Below are positions 8,743-17,472 of a stretch of 64,000 nucleotides of DNA, one piece after another. Each line of letters starts with the position of its first letter. Position 1 is the stretch's first letter. Below the pieces are notes generated by a model. That model was not told where the DNA came from and made no database searches. It worked only from the letters and a program-made list of their open reading frames with translations. Both the position numbers and the translations under genes were made by a program. The stretch comes from Lacticaseibacillus absianus (GTDB taxonomy: Bacteria > Bacillota > Bacilli > Lactobacillales > Lactobacillaceae): positions 434,001-498,000 of the forward strand of contig NZ_JABEKX010000002.1 in assembly GCF_013407595.1 (NCBI RefSeq). Direction: 5' to 3'.

Positions 8743-9564
8743 CTAGCGTAGTGAATGCAGTGTGAGTGTGGTGGTCCGGTCAAAGTCCCGTGTTGGGCCC
8801 AGCATGAACGGGCCGTTGGTCGGGCGCAAGCCGACGGCGACATGCGGATGCCCTAAGATCCCGTTGAAGCAGTTGGTCGCATCGACCTCAGGGAAGGTGG
8901 TCACGGTCAAGCCTTGCGCATCGGTCTCTAGGCTCACCGCCCAGTCCTTGGCGATTAGCCGGGCCGTTGTCGCCTCGCTGATCAACGGGCGGTCGACGGG
9001 GAGGGCGACCGGTTCGGCGTCGAGGCGCAGCTTCTGGGTCATCACCGTCTGTGCTGGATCGCCGGTGAGGACTAACGGCAGGTTGATCAGCGGGCGACAC
9101 GCGATGACGGCGTCTGACGTCACGTGCCAGTCGATCGTCCAGTGGTTGTCGTTGTCGAGCGTATGGAGCACCTCGATGTGCCGGCTCCCGGGCTGGCCGT
9201 CCATGCCGTCGGCTAGGTCCAGTGTCAGTCGGATCTGAACGTGCTGGTCGTCTTGGCGCGTCTCCGCGTGCCAGTTCCAGTTCTGCCAACCGGTGCGCCC
9301 GGAGTTGGCCGGCAAGGCGCCCTGTTCGCCGAACACGGGCCCGATCGTGGCGCCGAATAAGCCGGGTTCCTCGATGTAATCCTGAAACGTGATGTAGCCG
9401 AGGGTCAGGTTGGGGTTGTGGCCCGCCTTGTTCGGCAGGCGCATCCGGGAGACTCGGGCGCCGAAGGTCAGGAAGCTCAGGCTCATCCCGCGGTCATTCT
9501 CTAACGTGTACTGTGTGATCACGTCATCGCGCAACCGGACGAATACCATAGAATCAATCTTCAA
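8743..9564 (-). CDS. aldose 1-epimerase (galactose mutarotase) family protein
   Basis: About 273 residues. The segment NLTLGYITFQDYIEEPGLFGATIGPVFG resembles the GalM N-terminal strand region, and a second match is the NCFNGILGHPHVAVGLRP region. The usual NHxYFNL block appears as RPLINLPLV, lacking the catalytic His, and it is shorter than a full GalM (about 340), so catalysis is doubtful. The TTG at 9564 is chosen as start because AAAGGAA lies about 11 bases upstream; ATG at 9549 is the alternative. Further in-frame ATGs upstream lack ribosome sites. It is divergent from the nuclease gene. Function may be sugar binding rather than mutarotation. Confidence 0.7.
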   Translation of the reverse strand: MKIDSMVFVRLRDDVITQYTLENDRGMSLSFLTFGARVSRMRLPNKAGHNPNLTLGYITFQDYIEEPGLFGATIGPVFGEQGALPANSGRTGWQNWNWHAETRQDDQHVQIRLTLDLADGMDGQPGSRHIEVLHTLDNDNHWTIDWHVTSDAVIACRPLINLPLVLTGDPAQTVMTQKLRLDAEPVALPVDRPLISEATTARLIAKDWAVSLETDAQGLTVTTFPEVDATNCFNGILGHPHVAVGLRPTNGPFMLGPTRDFDRTTTLTLHSLR

Positions 9565-9679
9565 CTGTAACCGCTTCCTTTCATATCTGTTATAAGCGTA
9601 CCGAATTCCGGGTGAAGAATCAACGAATTTTCGCCTGGTCGCGGGGTTTTTCTGGTAGGCTAATAGAGGAGGTGACACC

Positions 9680-10243
9680 ATGCGTGCATTCTTACATAAA
9701 CTCTACTGGCTCCTGACCCTCGGCTTCGCGCTCGCCCTCGGTTATGCGTTCGTCGGTCGGGCATGGCTCCCAGCCACATTCAAGGGGCACTTGGACCTCG
9801 CGGCATTCGTGCTGATCGCCGGGTGGACGGTGCTCAATGCCGTGCTTCTGTACCGCCGACACTTTCGCTACCGCGACTTGCAGATGGAAGCGGTCGACGC
9901 CATGGCCGGTGAAGACTTCGAGCACTTCTGCGCGTACCTGTTGAAGCGCAACGGGTTCAAGCACATCAAGGTCACCCGTTTCGCCGGTGATCAGGGGATC
10001 GATATCATTGCGACCAAGAAGAAGCGGACGGTCGGCTTCCAGTGCAAACGCTATACGGGCTTCGTCGGTAACAAGGCGGTGCAGGAGGTCTGGACCGGGC
10101 ATAATTTCTACAAGTTGGACGAGGCGGCGGTGATCACGAATTCCGAGTTCAGTGACGCGGCCAAGGAGCTGGCTGAGGACCTCGGGGTGCTTCTGATCGA
10201 TCGACCGCACCTGCGCCGCCTGATGCGGCGGCTCCCAAGCTGA
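9680..10243 (+). CDS. membrane-anchored Mrr-type restriction endonuclease
   Basis: A 187-residue protein with two N-terminal hydrophobic segments (about residues 8-27 and 37-58) followed by a restriction-endonuclease-like Mrr_cat domain. The PD-(D/E)XK core is visible as Glu in GEDFEHF, Asp in GDQGIDII and Gln-Cys-Lys in VGFQCKRY. The domain closes with TNSEFSDAAKELAED, the typical 'I(T/V)NS.F...A...A' segment. ATG follows GAGGAGGTG. No methyltransferase or specificity gene is adjacent, so this is a solitary nuclease. Related proteins are seen in many Firmicutes, with roles unclear. Confidence 0.85.
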   Translation: MRAFLHKLYWLLTLGFALALGYAFVGRAWLPATFKGHLDLAAFVLIAGWTVLNAVLLYRRHFRYRDLQMEAVDAMAGEDFEHFCAYLLKRNGFKHIKVTRFAGDQGIDIIATKKKRTVGFQCKRYTGFVGNKAVQEVWTGHNFYKLDEAAVITNSEFSDAAKELAEDLGVLLIDRPHLRRLMRRLPS

Positions 10244-10537
10244 TCAGTTGAGGACCAAGGCACCATCGCGCAGTTGGACCCCGAAGGCCGGGCGGACCGG
10301 CGCATCCTCGAGGTAGACGTAGCGCAACCGCAAGTCCGGTCGGTCCAGCAGGATCGCCAGTTCCCAGAGTTTGTGCGGGTGGCCGCCGGCTTGGGGGTGT
10401 AGGATCAGCCGGGGTTCTTCCAGCACCTCATCTAGGGTCAAGCGGGCGATCGCTCGGCGGCCATCGCGCGTGGCCATCTGCACCGGCGTGTTTTGGTTGT
10501 AGTCGCTCAACAGAGCGAGCAGGTCGATCACGCGCAT
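10244..10537 (-). CDS. hypothetical protein, 97 residues
   Basis: A soluble-looking 97-residue protein starting MRVIDLLALLSDYNQ at 10537, behind AAAGGAG on the minus strand. A longer frame reaches 10723 but has no ribosome site and reads through a promoter region. It is convergent with the nuclease gene, and the two stop codons are adjacent (10243/10244) with no terminator between. No motif was recognised; there are no membrane helices or cysteine clusters. Confidence 0.6.
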   Translation of the reverse strand: MRVIDLLALLSDYNQNTPVQMATRDGRRAIARLTLDEVLEEPRLILHPQAGGHPHKLWELAILLDRPDLRLRYVYLEDAPVRPAFGVQLRDGALVLN

Positions 10538-10657
10538 GGGCGACGGGCTCCTTTCGGTGGTGAGGCTTCCTCCGTATTGTAGCGCATCGACGCGCCAGGC
10601 GGAAGGCCGGCGCCAAGCCCGCGGCGGCGCGAATTCCATAAGTTTTCCTAAGGCCAG

Positions 10658-10686
10658 GTGTTGCCACCGGGCCTTTTGCGTATAAT
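10658..10686 (+). promoter_or_regulatory. promoter of the mevalonate operon
   Basis: A consensus TATAAT at 10681-10686 lies 58 bases before the thiolase start. The -35 region is weak (GTGTTG with a 17-base spacer; TTGCCA lies closer, at 14). Confidence 0.5.
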
Positions 10687-10744
10687 GATTAGGACAGAAT
10701 TGGCTAGTCAAAAGGCTAATCATACGGATAAGGTGGAGAAGATT

Positions 10745-11920
10745 ATGACGGAAGTGGTTATCCTCAGTGCAGCGCGGACGCCGATCGGCAAACTCGGCGG
10801 CGCGCTGAGCAGCTTGTCAGCAGTCGAGTTGGGGACCGTGGCCGCCCAAGCCGCGATCGAACGCGCGGGGCTGGCGCCGTCGCGTGTCGATCAGGCGATC
10901 TTCGGTAACGTCCTGCAGGCGAATTCCGGGCAGAACGTCGCGCGGCAGATCGCGCTCAAGAGTGGCCTGGCGCCAGCGAGCACCGCAATGACGATCAACG
11001 AGGTCTGCGGCTCGGGGCTCAAGGCTGTGCGCCTGGGCCAAAGCGCGATCCTGCTCGGCGACGCCGATGTCGTGTTGGTCGGCGGCACAGAAAGCATGAG
11101 TCAGGCCCCGTTTTACGCCCCGAGCGCGCGGTTTGGTCATAAGTTCGGCAACGTTGAGTTCATCGATGGGTTGTACCGTGACGGACTGTCCGATGCCTTC
11201 ACCGGTCTGCCGATGGGGATCACCGCGGAGAACGTCGCGGAGCAGTTCAGTGTGAGCCGTGAGGTCCAGGACCGGTTCGCGCTCGCATCTCACCAAAAGG
11301 CCGTTGCGGCGGCCGCGGCTGGCCGGTTCGACGCCGAGATCGTGCCGGTCACGGTGACCACTCGCCGCGGACCGGTGACGGTCACTGCAGATGAAGGACC
11401 ACGGGCGGACACGAGCCTGGCGAAGCTCGCCGGGTTACGGGCCGCCTTCAAAGACGGCGGGACCGTCACGGCGGGCAATGCGAGCGGGATCAACGATGGG
11501 GCCGCGGCGCTGATCCTGATGCGTAAGGACCTAGCCGACGCTGAGGGCCTGCCATACTTGGCGACGATTGCGGGTTACAATGAGGGTGGGATCGATCCGA
11601 ACTTCATGGGTTACGCCCCGAAGCGCGTGATCGAAAAGCTACTACGGCGTACTGGCAGTGCCATGACCGATATCGACCTGGTGGAGATCAACGAGGCCTT
11701 CGCCGCTCAAAGCGTGGCGGTGGCCTCCGAGCTGGAGTTGCCGGAAGCCAAGCTCAACGTCAACGGCGGTGCGATCGCCTTAGGCCACCCGCTGGGCGCC
11801 AGCGGCGCGCGCGTGCTGACGACGTTGCTGTATACGTTGCAGCAGACCAATCAGCATCAAGGCATCGCGGCGCTGTGCGTCGGCGGTGGCATCGGCGTTG
11901 CGATGCAGGTCAGCCGGTGA
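10745..11920 (+). CDS. acetyl-CoA C-acetyltransferase (thiolase)
   Basis: A 391-residue biosynthetic thiolase that condenses two acetyl-CoA into acetoacetyl-CoA, the first step of the mevalonate pathway. Catalytic residues fall at the classical places: Cys88 (NEVCGSGLKAV), His348 (GHPLGASG) and Cys378 (LCVGGGIG). ATG at 10745 is chosen because it gives the family N-terminus MTEVVILSAARTPIGK with GGTGGAG upstream; the longer frame covers the promoter. The stop overlaps the mvaA start (GTGA). Position ahead of HMG-CoA reductase and synthase fixes the pathway. Confidence 0.96.
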   Translation: MTEVVILSAARTPIGKLGGALSSLSAVELGTVAAQAAIERAGLAPSRVDQAIFGNVLQANSGQNVARQIALKSGLAPASTAMTINEVCGSGLKAVRLGQSAILLGDADVVLVGGTESMSQAPFYAPSARFGHKFGNVEFIDGLYRDGLSDAFTGLPMGITAENVAEQFSVSREVQDRFALASHQKAVAAAAAGRFDAEIVPVTVTTRRGPVTVTADEGPRADTSLAKLAGLRAAFKDGGTVTAGNASGINDGAAALILMRKDLADAEGLPYLATIAGYNEGGIDPNFMGYAPKRVIEKLLRRTGSAMTDIDLVEINEAFAAQSVAVASELELPEAKLNVNGGAIALGHPLGASGARVLTTLLYTLQQTNQHQGIAALCVGGGIGVAMQVSR

Positions 11921-13170
11921 AATTCTACCAGATGAGTGCCGCGGCGCGGCGCGCAGCGCTGGTCGAAAGCGGCGCACTGACTGCGGCAGACGCGGCCGTC
12001 CTCGCGGCGGCGCCGGGCCTGACGCCGGCCGTGGCTGATAGCCTGATCGAGAACCAGCTGGGCCAGTTCACGCTGCCGCTGGGGCTCGCGCGCGACTTGC
12101 GCGTCAACGGGCGGGTGTATCAGGTGCCGATGGTGACCGAAGAACCATCTGTGATCGCAGCGGCCTCTAACGGGGCCCGGCTCGCGGCGCTCAGCGGCGG
12201 CGTGCACGTTGAGACGCGCCCTCACCGGGTCACCGGAGAGGTGGTCTTCGATGGTGTGGCCGATCGAACCGCCGCCGCGGCGCTGATCACCGCGCGCATG
12301 GCTGACCTGCAGGCCGTCGCCGCTGCCGCTCACCCGTCGATCGTGCGCCGCGGTGGGGGGCTTGAGACGGTCACGGTCAGCACCCCAGGGCGTTTTTTGA
12401 AGCTCAGTTTGCAGGTGGACCCGCAGGCGGCAATGGGGGCTAACATCGTCAACACCATCGCTGAGGCGGTCGCCGCGGCGGTCGGGCAATGGCTGGGTCA
12501 GCCCGCGTTGGTCGCGATCCTGACCAATGCGAGCCCGCAGGTGACCACCGCGACCGTGACCTTGACGGCCGCCACGCTGGCGACCCGTGACGTCGATGGC
12601 GAGACGATCGCCGCGCGGATCGGCGCCTTGAGCGACCTGGCCGAATGTGACGTGGACCGCGCCGTGACACACAACAAAGGGATCATGAACGGGATCGACG
12701 CCGCGGTACTCGCGTCCGGCAACGACACACGGGCCGTTGAAGCGGGCGCCCAAGCGTATGCTGCCCATACCGGGATTTACCGGCCGCTGGCAGTCTGGCG
12801 GCAGACGACCCAAGGCGACCTCACCGGGACGCTGCGACTGCCCCTGCAAGTGGGCGTGGTCGGCGGTGCGATCAGCGCGTTGCCGCTGGCCCAGGTGACC
12901 AAGCGCTTGGGTGGGTACACTGATGTGGCGACCCTTCAGGCGGTCCTGGCTGCATTGGGGCTAGTGCAGAACCTGGCGGCCTTGCGCGCGCTGGCCGGCC
13001 CTGGGATCCAGGCGGGGCACATGGCGCTTCAGGCGCGGTCGCTGGCGATCGCAGCCGGGGCACGGGACACAGAGATCGCGGCCGTGGCGGCCCGGCTTCA
13101 GGCGGTCCCCAAAGACTTGGCGCACGCTCAGGCCATTGTGGCCGAATTACGAAAGGATGATGCACAGTGA
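11917..13170 (+). CDS. mvaA: hydroxymethylglutaryl-CoA reductase, class II
   Basis: A 417-residue reductase making mevalonate from HMG-CoA with NAD(P)H. Class II features are visible: the substrate loop ENQLGQFTLPLG, EEPSVIAAASNGARLA, the nucleotide-binding DPQAAMGANIVNT, the catalytic Lys in THNKGIMNGIDA, Asp in GNDTRAVEAGA and a C-terminal His in AGHMALQAR. The GTG start at 11917 is inside the thiolase stop and gives MKFYQMSAAARR. The stop again overlaps the next gene by GTGA. The length matches soluble bacterial enzymes. Confidence 0.95.
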   Translation: MKFYQMSAAARRAALVESGALTAADAAVLAAAPGLTPAVADSLIENQLGQFTLPLGLARDLRVNGRVYQVPMVTEEPSVIAAASNGARLAALSGGVHVETRPHRVTGEVVFDGVADRTAAAALITARMADLQAVAAAAHPSIVRRGGGLETVTVSTPGRFLKLSLQVDPQAAMGANIVNTIAEAVAAAVGQWLGQPALVAILTNASPQVTTATVTLTAATLATRDVDGETIAARIGALSDLAECDVDRAVTHNKGIMNGIDAAVLASGNDTRAVEAGAQAYAAHTGIYRPLAVWRQTTQGDLTGTLRLPLQVGVVGGAISALPLAQVTKRLGGYTDVATLQAVLAALGLVQNLAALRALAGPGIQAGHMALQARSLAIAAGARDTEIAAVAARLQAVPKDLAHAQAIVAELRKDDAQ

Positions 13171-14327
13171 CGATCGGGATCGATCAGATCGGACTTTACA
13201 CCCCGAATTGGTACATCGACCTGCGCGAGCTTGCGCGGGCACGCGGCGATGAGCCGGATAAATACACCATCGGTATCGGCCAGGACCAGCAGGCCGTCGC
13301 CCCCAGCAGCCAAGACATCGTGACGATGGCGGCCGCAGCAGCGCGCGAGCTGACGATCGATACGACGAAGCTGGGCCTAATCGTGGTCGGGACGGAATCG
13401 GGCATCGATGCGAGCAAGGCGTCCGCGTTGTATGTTCAGCGCCTGTTGGGACTCCATCCGTGGGTACGTGCGCTTGAGATCAAAGAGGCTTGTTATGGTG
13501 GCACTGCGGGGCTGATGATGGCGCGCGATTATGTGGCGACGCATCCCGGGCAGCAGGCACTGGTGATCGCCAGCGACATCGCGCGCTACGGGCTGGCGAC
13601 CGGCGGGGAAGTCACCCAAGGCGCCGGCGCAGTCGCGATGCTGGTGACTGAAGCACCGCGCGTGCTGGCCTTGGCTGACGATTCGGTCTACTATGCTGAA
13701 GAGATCATGGACTTTTGGCGGCCGGTGTACCAAGACACCGCACTGGCGCGTGGCAAGTACTCCACGGAACAGTACCTGGCCTTCTTCAAACGCGTCTGGG
13801 CCCAATACCAACGCCAGTCTGGGCGCACGGTCGCGGATTTTGACGCGCTCTGCTTCCACCTGCCATACACGAAGATGGGCCTCAAGGCGCTACGGTTGGC
13901 TCTACCGGCGGCTTCGGCAGTCCAGCAGGCTGAGTTGACCGCACGGTTCGAGCGCAGTATTCAGTACAGTCGGCGCATCGGCAACATCTACACCGGCTCC
14001 CTGTACCTGGGGTTGTTGTCGCTACTTGAGCTGGATGACACGCTGACCCCTGGCGCGCGCATCGGGTTGTTCTCCTATGGCTCGGGCGCGGTCGGCGAAT
14101 TTTTCAGCGGGACGCTGGTTGAGGGGTTCACGGCGCACCTGCATCGCGCCGACCATGCCGCGTTGCTGGACGCCCGTACGCGCCTGAGCATCCCGGACTA
14201 CGAGACGCTGTTCCGCGACAAGGTGCCTTATGGCCCAGCAGATTATAGCAGTGATCCGGCCTTCTTTGCGGGCCCGTTCGTCCTGACCGGCGTCAGCGGC
14301 CAAGAGCGGCAGTACCGCACGAACTGA
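13167..14327 (+). CDS. mvaS: hydroxymethylglutaryl-CoA synthase
   Basis: A 386-residue synthase joining acetyl-CoA and acetoacetyl-CoA. The catalytic Cys109 lies in IKEACYGGTAGL, the general base Glu is in VVGTESGIDASK and the His is in CFHLPYTKMGLKAL. The start is GTG at 13167, coupled to the mvaA stop, with GAAAGGATG upstream. The three genes provide mevalonate for undecaprenyl phosphate and other isoprenoids; the kinases are not in this window. A strong hairpin lies 150 bases downstream. Confidence 0.96.
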   Translation: MTIGIDQIGLYTPNWYIDLRELARARGDEPDKYTIGIGQDQQAVAPSSQDIVTMAAAAARELTIDTTKLGLIVVGTESGIDASKASALYVQRLLGLHPWVRALEIKEACYGGTAGLMMARDYVATHPGQQALVIASDIARYGLATGGEVTQGAGAVAMLVTEAPRVLALADDSVYYAEEIMDFWRPVYQDTALARGKYSTEQYLAFFKRVWAQYQRQSGRTVADFDALCFHLPYTKMGLKALRLALPAASAVQQAELTARFERSIQYSRRIGNIYTGSLYLGLLSLLELDDTLTPGARIGLFSYGSGAVGEFFSGTLVEGFTAHLHRADHAALLDARTRLSIPDYETLFRDKVPYGPADYSSDPAFFAGPFVLTGVSGQERQYRTN

Positions 14328-14591
14328 GCGTGAGGCGCGGGAGCGGTCCGGTTGCGTGGCGCGACGGCAGGCATCGTCGGTTGGATCTGCTGCGCAGATC
14401 GGTCTGGCTCGCGCAGGCGCGACCAGGCAGGCGTTACCGGGTTGGCGGCAGTCTGGTCGGTGACCATGAGGTTTGATCACAAAGCGCGCGGGGACGAGGG
14501 TAACCTGGTCCCCGCGCGCTTTGACGTCCCTGAATTCACAAGCACATCATTACCCTGGCGGTGCGTCAGCGTGCTATGGTCGAGGTAATAA
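14328..14591. other. gene-free stretch with a perfect 16-bp hairpin
   Basis: No convincing gene between mvaS and pox. A perfect 16-bp inverted repeat (14480-14495 and 14508-14523, arms CAAAGCGCGCGGGGAC/GTCCCCGCGCGCTTTG) with a 12-base loop is the only structure. It lacks a clear T-run on either strand, so it could be a weak terminator or an mRNA-stabilising 3' end. Confidence 0.6.
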
Positions 14592-14605
14592 TGAAAGTGG
14601 TTTCG
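14592..14605. promoter_or_regulatory. candidate catabolite-responsive element
   Basis: TGAAAGTGGTTTCG resembles the CcpA cre consensus (TGWAANCGNTNWCA) with two mismatches, one in the central CG. It lies just upstream of the pox -35. CcpA control of pyruvate oxidase is known in related lactobacilli. Confidence 0.4.
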
Positions 14606-14609
14606 GTAC

Positions 14610-14637
14610 TTGTTTTTAATTAGTGATGAGCTATAAT
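14610..14637 (+). promoter_or_regulatory. pox promoter
   Basis: TTGTTT and TATAAT separated by 16 bases, 40 bases before the pox start. Confidence 0.65.
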
Positions 14638-14676
14638 GAGACTTGTAAAAAGTAAGCAAATACGGAGGGATCAACC

Positions 14677-16413
14677 ATGGCAAAGCTCAATGCATCAGAC
14701 GCGATGCTCAAGGTCATCGAAAGCTGGGGCGTCAAGAATATCTACGGGTTACCGGGCGGGTCGTTCGACTCGACCATGAACGCACTTCACAACCGGCGTG
14801 AGACGCTCAATTATATCCAGGTCCGGCACGAGGAGGTCGGGGCCTTAGCCGCGGTCGGCGAGGCGAAGATCACCGGCAAGATCGGCGTGACCTTCGGTTC
14901 GGCCGGACCTGGGGCCGTCCACCTGCTCAACGGTTTGTATGATGCCCAGTACGATGGAGTGCCGGTGCTGGCGTTGGTCGGCCAGGTCCCGACGAGCGCG
15001 ATGAACACCAGCTACTTCCAAGAGATGAACGAGAACCCAATGTTCGCGGATGTCTCCGTGTACAACCGCACTGCGATGACCGCTGAGCAACTGCCGAGCG
15101 TGGTCGACGAAGCGATCCGCCAAGCATACGCCAAGCGTGGGGTGGCCGTGGTCACGATCCCGAAGGACCTCGGGTGGCAGCCGATCGAGGACAACTATGT
15201 TTCCAGCGCGCCGCTGTACCAGAAGCCGCTGTTACCAGCCCCGTACCCGGCGCAGATCGAAGACGCTTGGGCGATCATGGCGGCGGCCAAACATCCGTTG
15301 ATCTACATCGGACTCGGTGCGCGCGGTGCTGGTCAGGAAGTGCTGGCGCTGAGTGATATGCTCCAAGCGCCGATCCTGAGCTCCGCCCCAGCCAAGGGGA
15401 TCGTGCCAGACAGCGCCCCGGCTTATATGGGGTCGGCAGGCCGCGTCGCCTCTAAGCCGGGGGTCGAGGTCGCCGGGTCGGCGGACGCTGTGCTGATGCT
15501 CGGGACCGACATGCCGTTCCAGGCGTACTTCATTGCGCCAGACGCGAAGTACATCCAGGTCGATATCGACGGGACCAAGTTTGGGCGCCGCCACACGGTC
15601 GATCTGGCGATCATGGCGGATGTCAAAAAGACCGTTGATGAGTTGCTCGAACGCGGTGAGCAGCAGCCGGAGACGGGCTGGTACCGTGCGGCGTTGCGCA
15701 ACAAGGCGAACTGGGTCGAGTGGATCCAGAGCTTTGAAGCCGACGACAGTACACCGCTGCGGGTCGAGCCGGTCTTCAAGGCAATCAACGACGCCGCAAC
15801 GCCGGATGCGATCTTCCAGGTCGATGTCGGCAACGTGACGATCAACGGGATGCGTTACCTGAAGATCGATCAGGCGCAGCGGTTCACGACCAGCGGCTGG
15901 TATGCGACGATGGGCTATGCGCTGCCCGCGGCGATCGGGGCGCAGGCGGAGTTCCCGCACCGCCAGGTCTGGTCGATCTCCGGTGACGGGGGCTACGCGA
16001 TGGTGATGCAAGACATCTTGACGCAGGTCAAGTACCGCATGCCGATCATCAACGTGATCTTGACCAACGAGAGCCTAGGCTTCATCGAAGCCGAACAAGA
16101 TGACACGCGTCAGCCGCACTCTGGGGTCGATCTGATCGACGCCGACTACGGGACGGCGGCACAGGCGCTTGGGGCGACCGGGTTTGAGGTTCGGACCTTA
16201 GACGAGTTGCACGCGGCGTTCGCCCAGGCCAAAGACGCGCAGGGCCCAGTCGTGATCGACGTCAAGATCTCCGACTTGCGCCCACTACCGGTCGAACAGC
16301 TGGTTTTGGATCGTGAGACGCAAGACCCGGCGGCGGTCGATGCCTTTGTCGCCAAGTATTCGGCGCAGCACCTGATCCCGTTCCGCCAACTATTGGCAGA
16401 AGAAGAGGCCTGA
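14677..16413 (+). CDS. pox: pyruvate oxidase
   Basis: A 578-residue ThDP- and FAD-dependent enzyme. It oxidises pyruvate with O2 and phosphate to acetyl phosphate, CO2 and H2O2. The N-terminal pyrimidine-binding domain carries the conserved Glu in RHEEVGALAAVGEAK and the glycine-rich GSAGPGAVHLLNG. The C-terminal ThDP motif begins at GDGGYAMVMQDILTQ and ends in VILTNESLGFIEAEQ. It is highly like Lactobacillus Pox rather than acetolactate synthase (YGLPGGSFDSTMNAL, long conserved block). ATG follows ACGGAGGG. A single gene closed by a strong terminator. Confidence 0.94.
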   Translation: MAKLNASDAMLKVIESWGVKNIYGLPGGSFDSTMNALHNRRETLNYIQVRHEEVGALAAVGEAKITGKIGVTFGSAGPGAVHLLNGLYDAQYDGVPVLALVGQVPTSAMNTSYFQEMNENPMFADVSVYNRTAMTAEQLPSVVDEAIRQAYAKRGVAVVTIPKDLGWQPIEDNYVSSAPLYQKPLLPAPYPAQIEDAWAIMAAAKHPLIYIGLGARGAGQEVLALSDMLQAPILSSAPAKGIVPDSAPAYMGSAGRVASKPGVEVAGSADAVLMLGTDMPFQAYFIAPDAKYIQVDIDGTKFGRRHTVDLAIMADVKKTVDELLERGEQQPETGWYRAALRNKANWVEWIQSFEADDSTPLRVEPVFKAINDAATPDAIFQVDVGNVTINGMRYLKIDQAQRFTTSGWYATMGYALPAAIGAQAEFPHRQVWSISGDGGYAMVMQDILTQVKYRMPIINVILTNESLGFIEAEQDDTRQPHSGVDLIDADYGTAAQALGATGFEVRTLDELHAAFAQAKDAQGPVVIDVKISDLRPLPVEQLVLDRETQDPAAVDAFVAKYSAQHLIPFRQLLAEEEA

Positions 16414-16417
16414 GCCT

Positions 16418-16447
16418 CAAAAAAGCGCCGCTAGCGGCGCTTTTTTG
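16418..16447 (+). terminator. terminator of pox
   Basis: AAAAAAGCGCCGCTAGCGGCGCTTTTTT is a self-complementary hairpin with T-tail directly after the stop. Confidence 0.92.
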
Positions 16448-16542
16448 ATGGTCGAGCGCACGACGCTGGTCGGCCCAAGGCGTCTAACCCGAACCCCTGG
16501 CCGCCTCTGGCGCTGGCAGGCGCCTGCCGGTCGGGCTTGGAT

Positions 16543-16572
16543 TTGGCACCGGCTCAGGTTTTGGGGTAGAAT
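16543..16572 (+). promoter_or_regulatory. promoter of the patatin-like gene
   Basis: TTGGCA and TAGAAT with an 18-base spacer. Confidence 0.45.
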
Positions 16573-16611
16573 AGGGCCACGCCGGCTGGACCGGCAGAAT
16601 GGAGGATGCGA

Positions 16612-17466
16612 ATGACACGAACTGCATTGATCTTGGAGGGTGGCGCACTGCGCGGGCAGTACACCGCAGGGGTGCTGGATACGTTCATGGCCCACCAACA
16701 GTTTTTTGACCTCGTCGTCGGCGTGTCCGCCGGCGCCCTGTGTGGGACGAACTATATCTCCCAGCAACCGGGCCGCACAGACCGCATCAACGTGATGTAC
16801 CGCCACGATAAGAACTACATCTCTCTGCGCCGCGCGCTGCGGCGGCAGGATATTATCAACTTAGATTACCTCTTCGCGCCCCACGGCGACACGTGGGAGG
16901 ATTTTGATGAAGCGACATACGCGGCCAGCCCGATGCGGTTCGTGATCACTGCGACGAGCCTGAGCCTGGGGCGGGCGATCTACTTCACCCATCCGACCGG
17001 GGCCGCGCTGGTGGGCGCACTGAAGGCGTCCAGCGCGATGCCGTTCATCTCGGCCCCAGCCCAGACCACCCGCGGCTTGTGCCTTGATGGTGGGATCGTG
17101 GATTCGATCCCGTTCCACTACGCCTTGGGTGCGGGGGTCGACCGGATCGTTGTGATCCGCACGCGCGAGCGCACTTACCGCAAGCACCAGACCGGGGCCG
17201 TCCTGGCGCGTGCCTACGCGCGTGCATTTGCCCCATATCCAGACTTCGTGCAGGCTGCGATCGCCCGCCCGACGATGTATAACCGCCAGGCCGACGAGTT
17301 AGTCGATTTGGAAAACGCGGGGCGGCTCTTCGTGATCGCGCCGCAGCAACCGGTGAATGTGTCGCGCTTGGAAGGCGACACGACCAAGTTGCAGGCGCTA
17401 TATGAAACCGGTCGGCGCGAAGCGACCGCCTTGCTGCCGGCAATGCAGGCGTACTTGCAAGGGTGA
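16612..17466 (+). CDS. patatin-like phospholipase
   Basis: A 284-residue serine acyl hydrolase of the patatin family. The oxyanion-hole motif LEGGALRGQYTAG is at the N-terminus, the nucleophile elbow is GVSAGAL (Ser at about 39) and the catalytic Asp sits in LDGGIVDSIPF. No signal peptide or membrane segment, so it is cytoplasmic or peripheral. It is close to the YjjU-type subfamily. ATG at 16612 is chosen over 16606 because GGAGG at 16601 would otherwise abut the start codon. It stands alone between terminators; the substrate is unknown. Confidence 0.85.
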   Translation: MTRTALILEGGALRGQYTAGVLDTFMAHQQFFDLVVGVSAGALCGTNYISQQPGRTDRINVMYRHDKNYISLRRALRRQDIINLDYLFAPHGDTWEDFDEATYAASPMRFVITATSLSLGRAIYFTHPTGAALVGALKASSAMPFISAPAQTTRGLCLDGGIVDSIPFHYALGAGVDRIVVIRTRERTYRKHQTGAVLARAYARAFAPYPDFVQAAIARPTMYNRQADELVDLENAGRLFVIAPQQPVNVSRLEGDTTKLQALYETGRREATALLPAMQAYLQG

Positions 17467-17472
17467 TGACAC

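Noticed and set aside
14352-14588. 78-residue frame between mvaS and pox
   Set aside because: Crosses the perfect hairpin and a promoter region and has no ribosome site.
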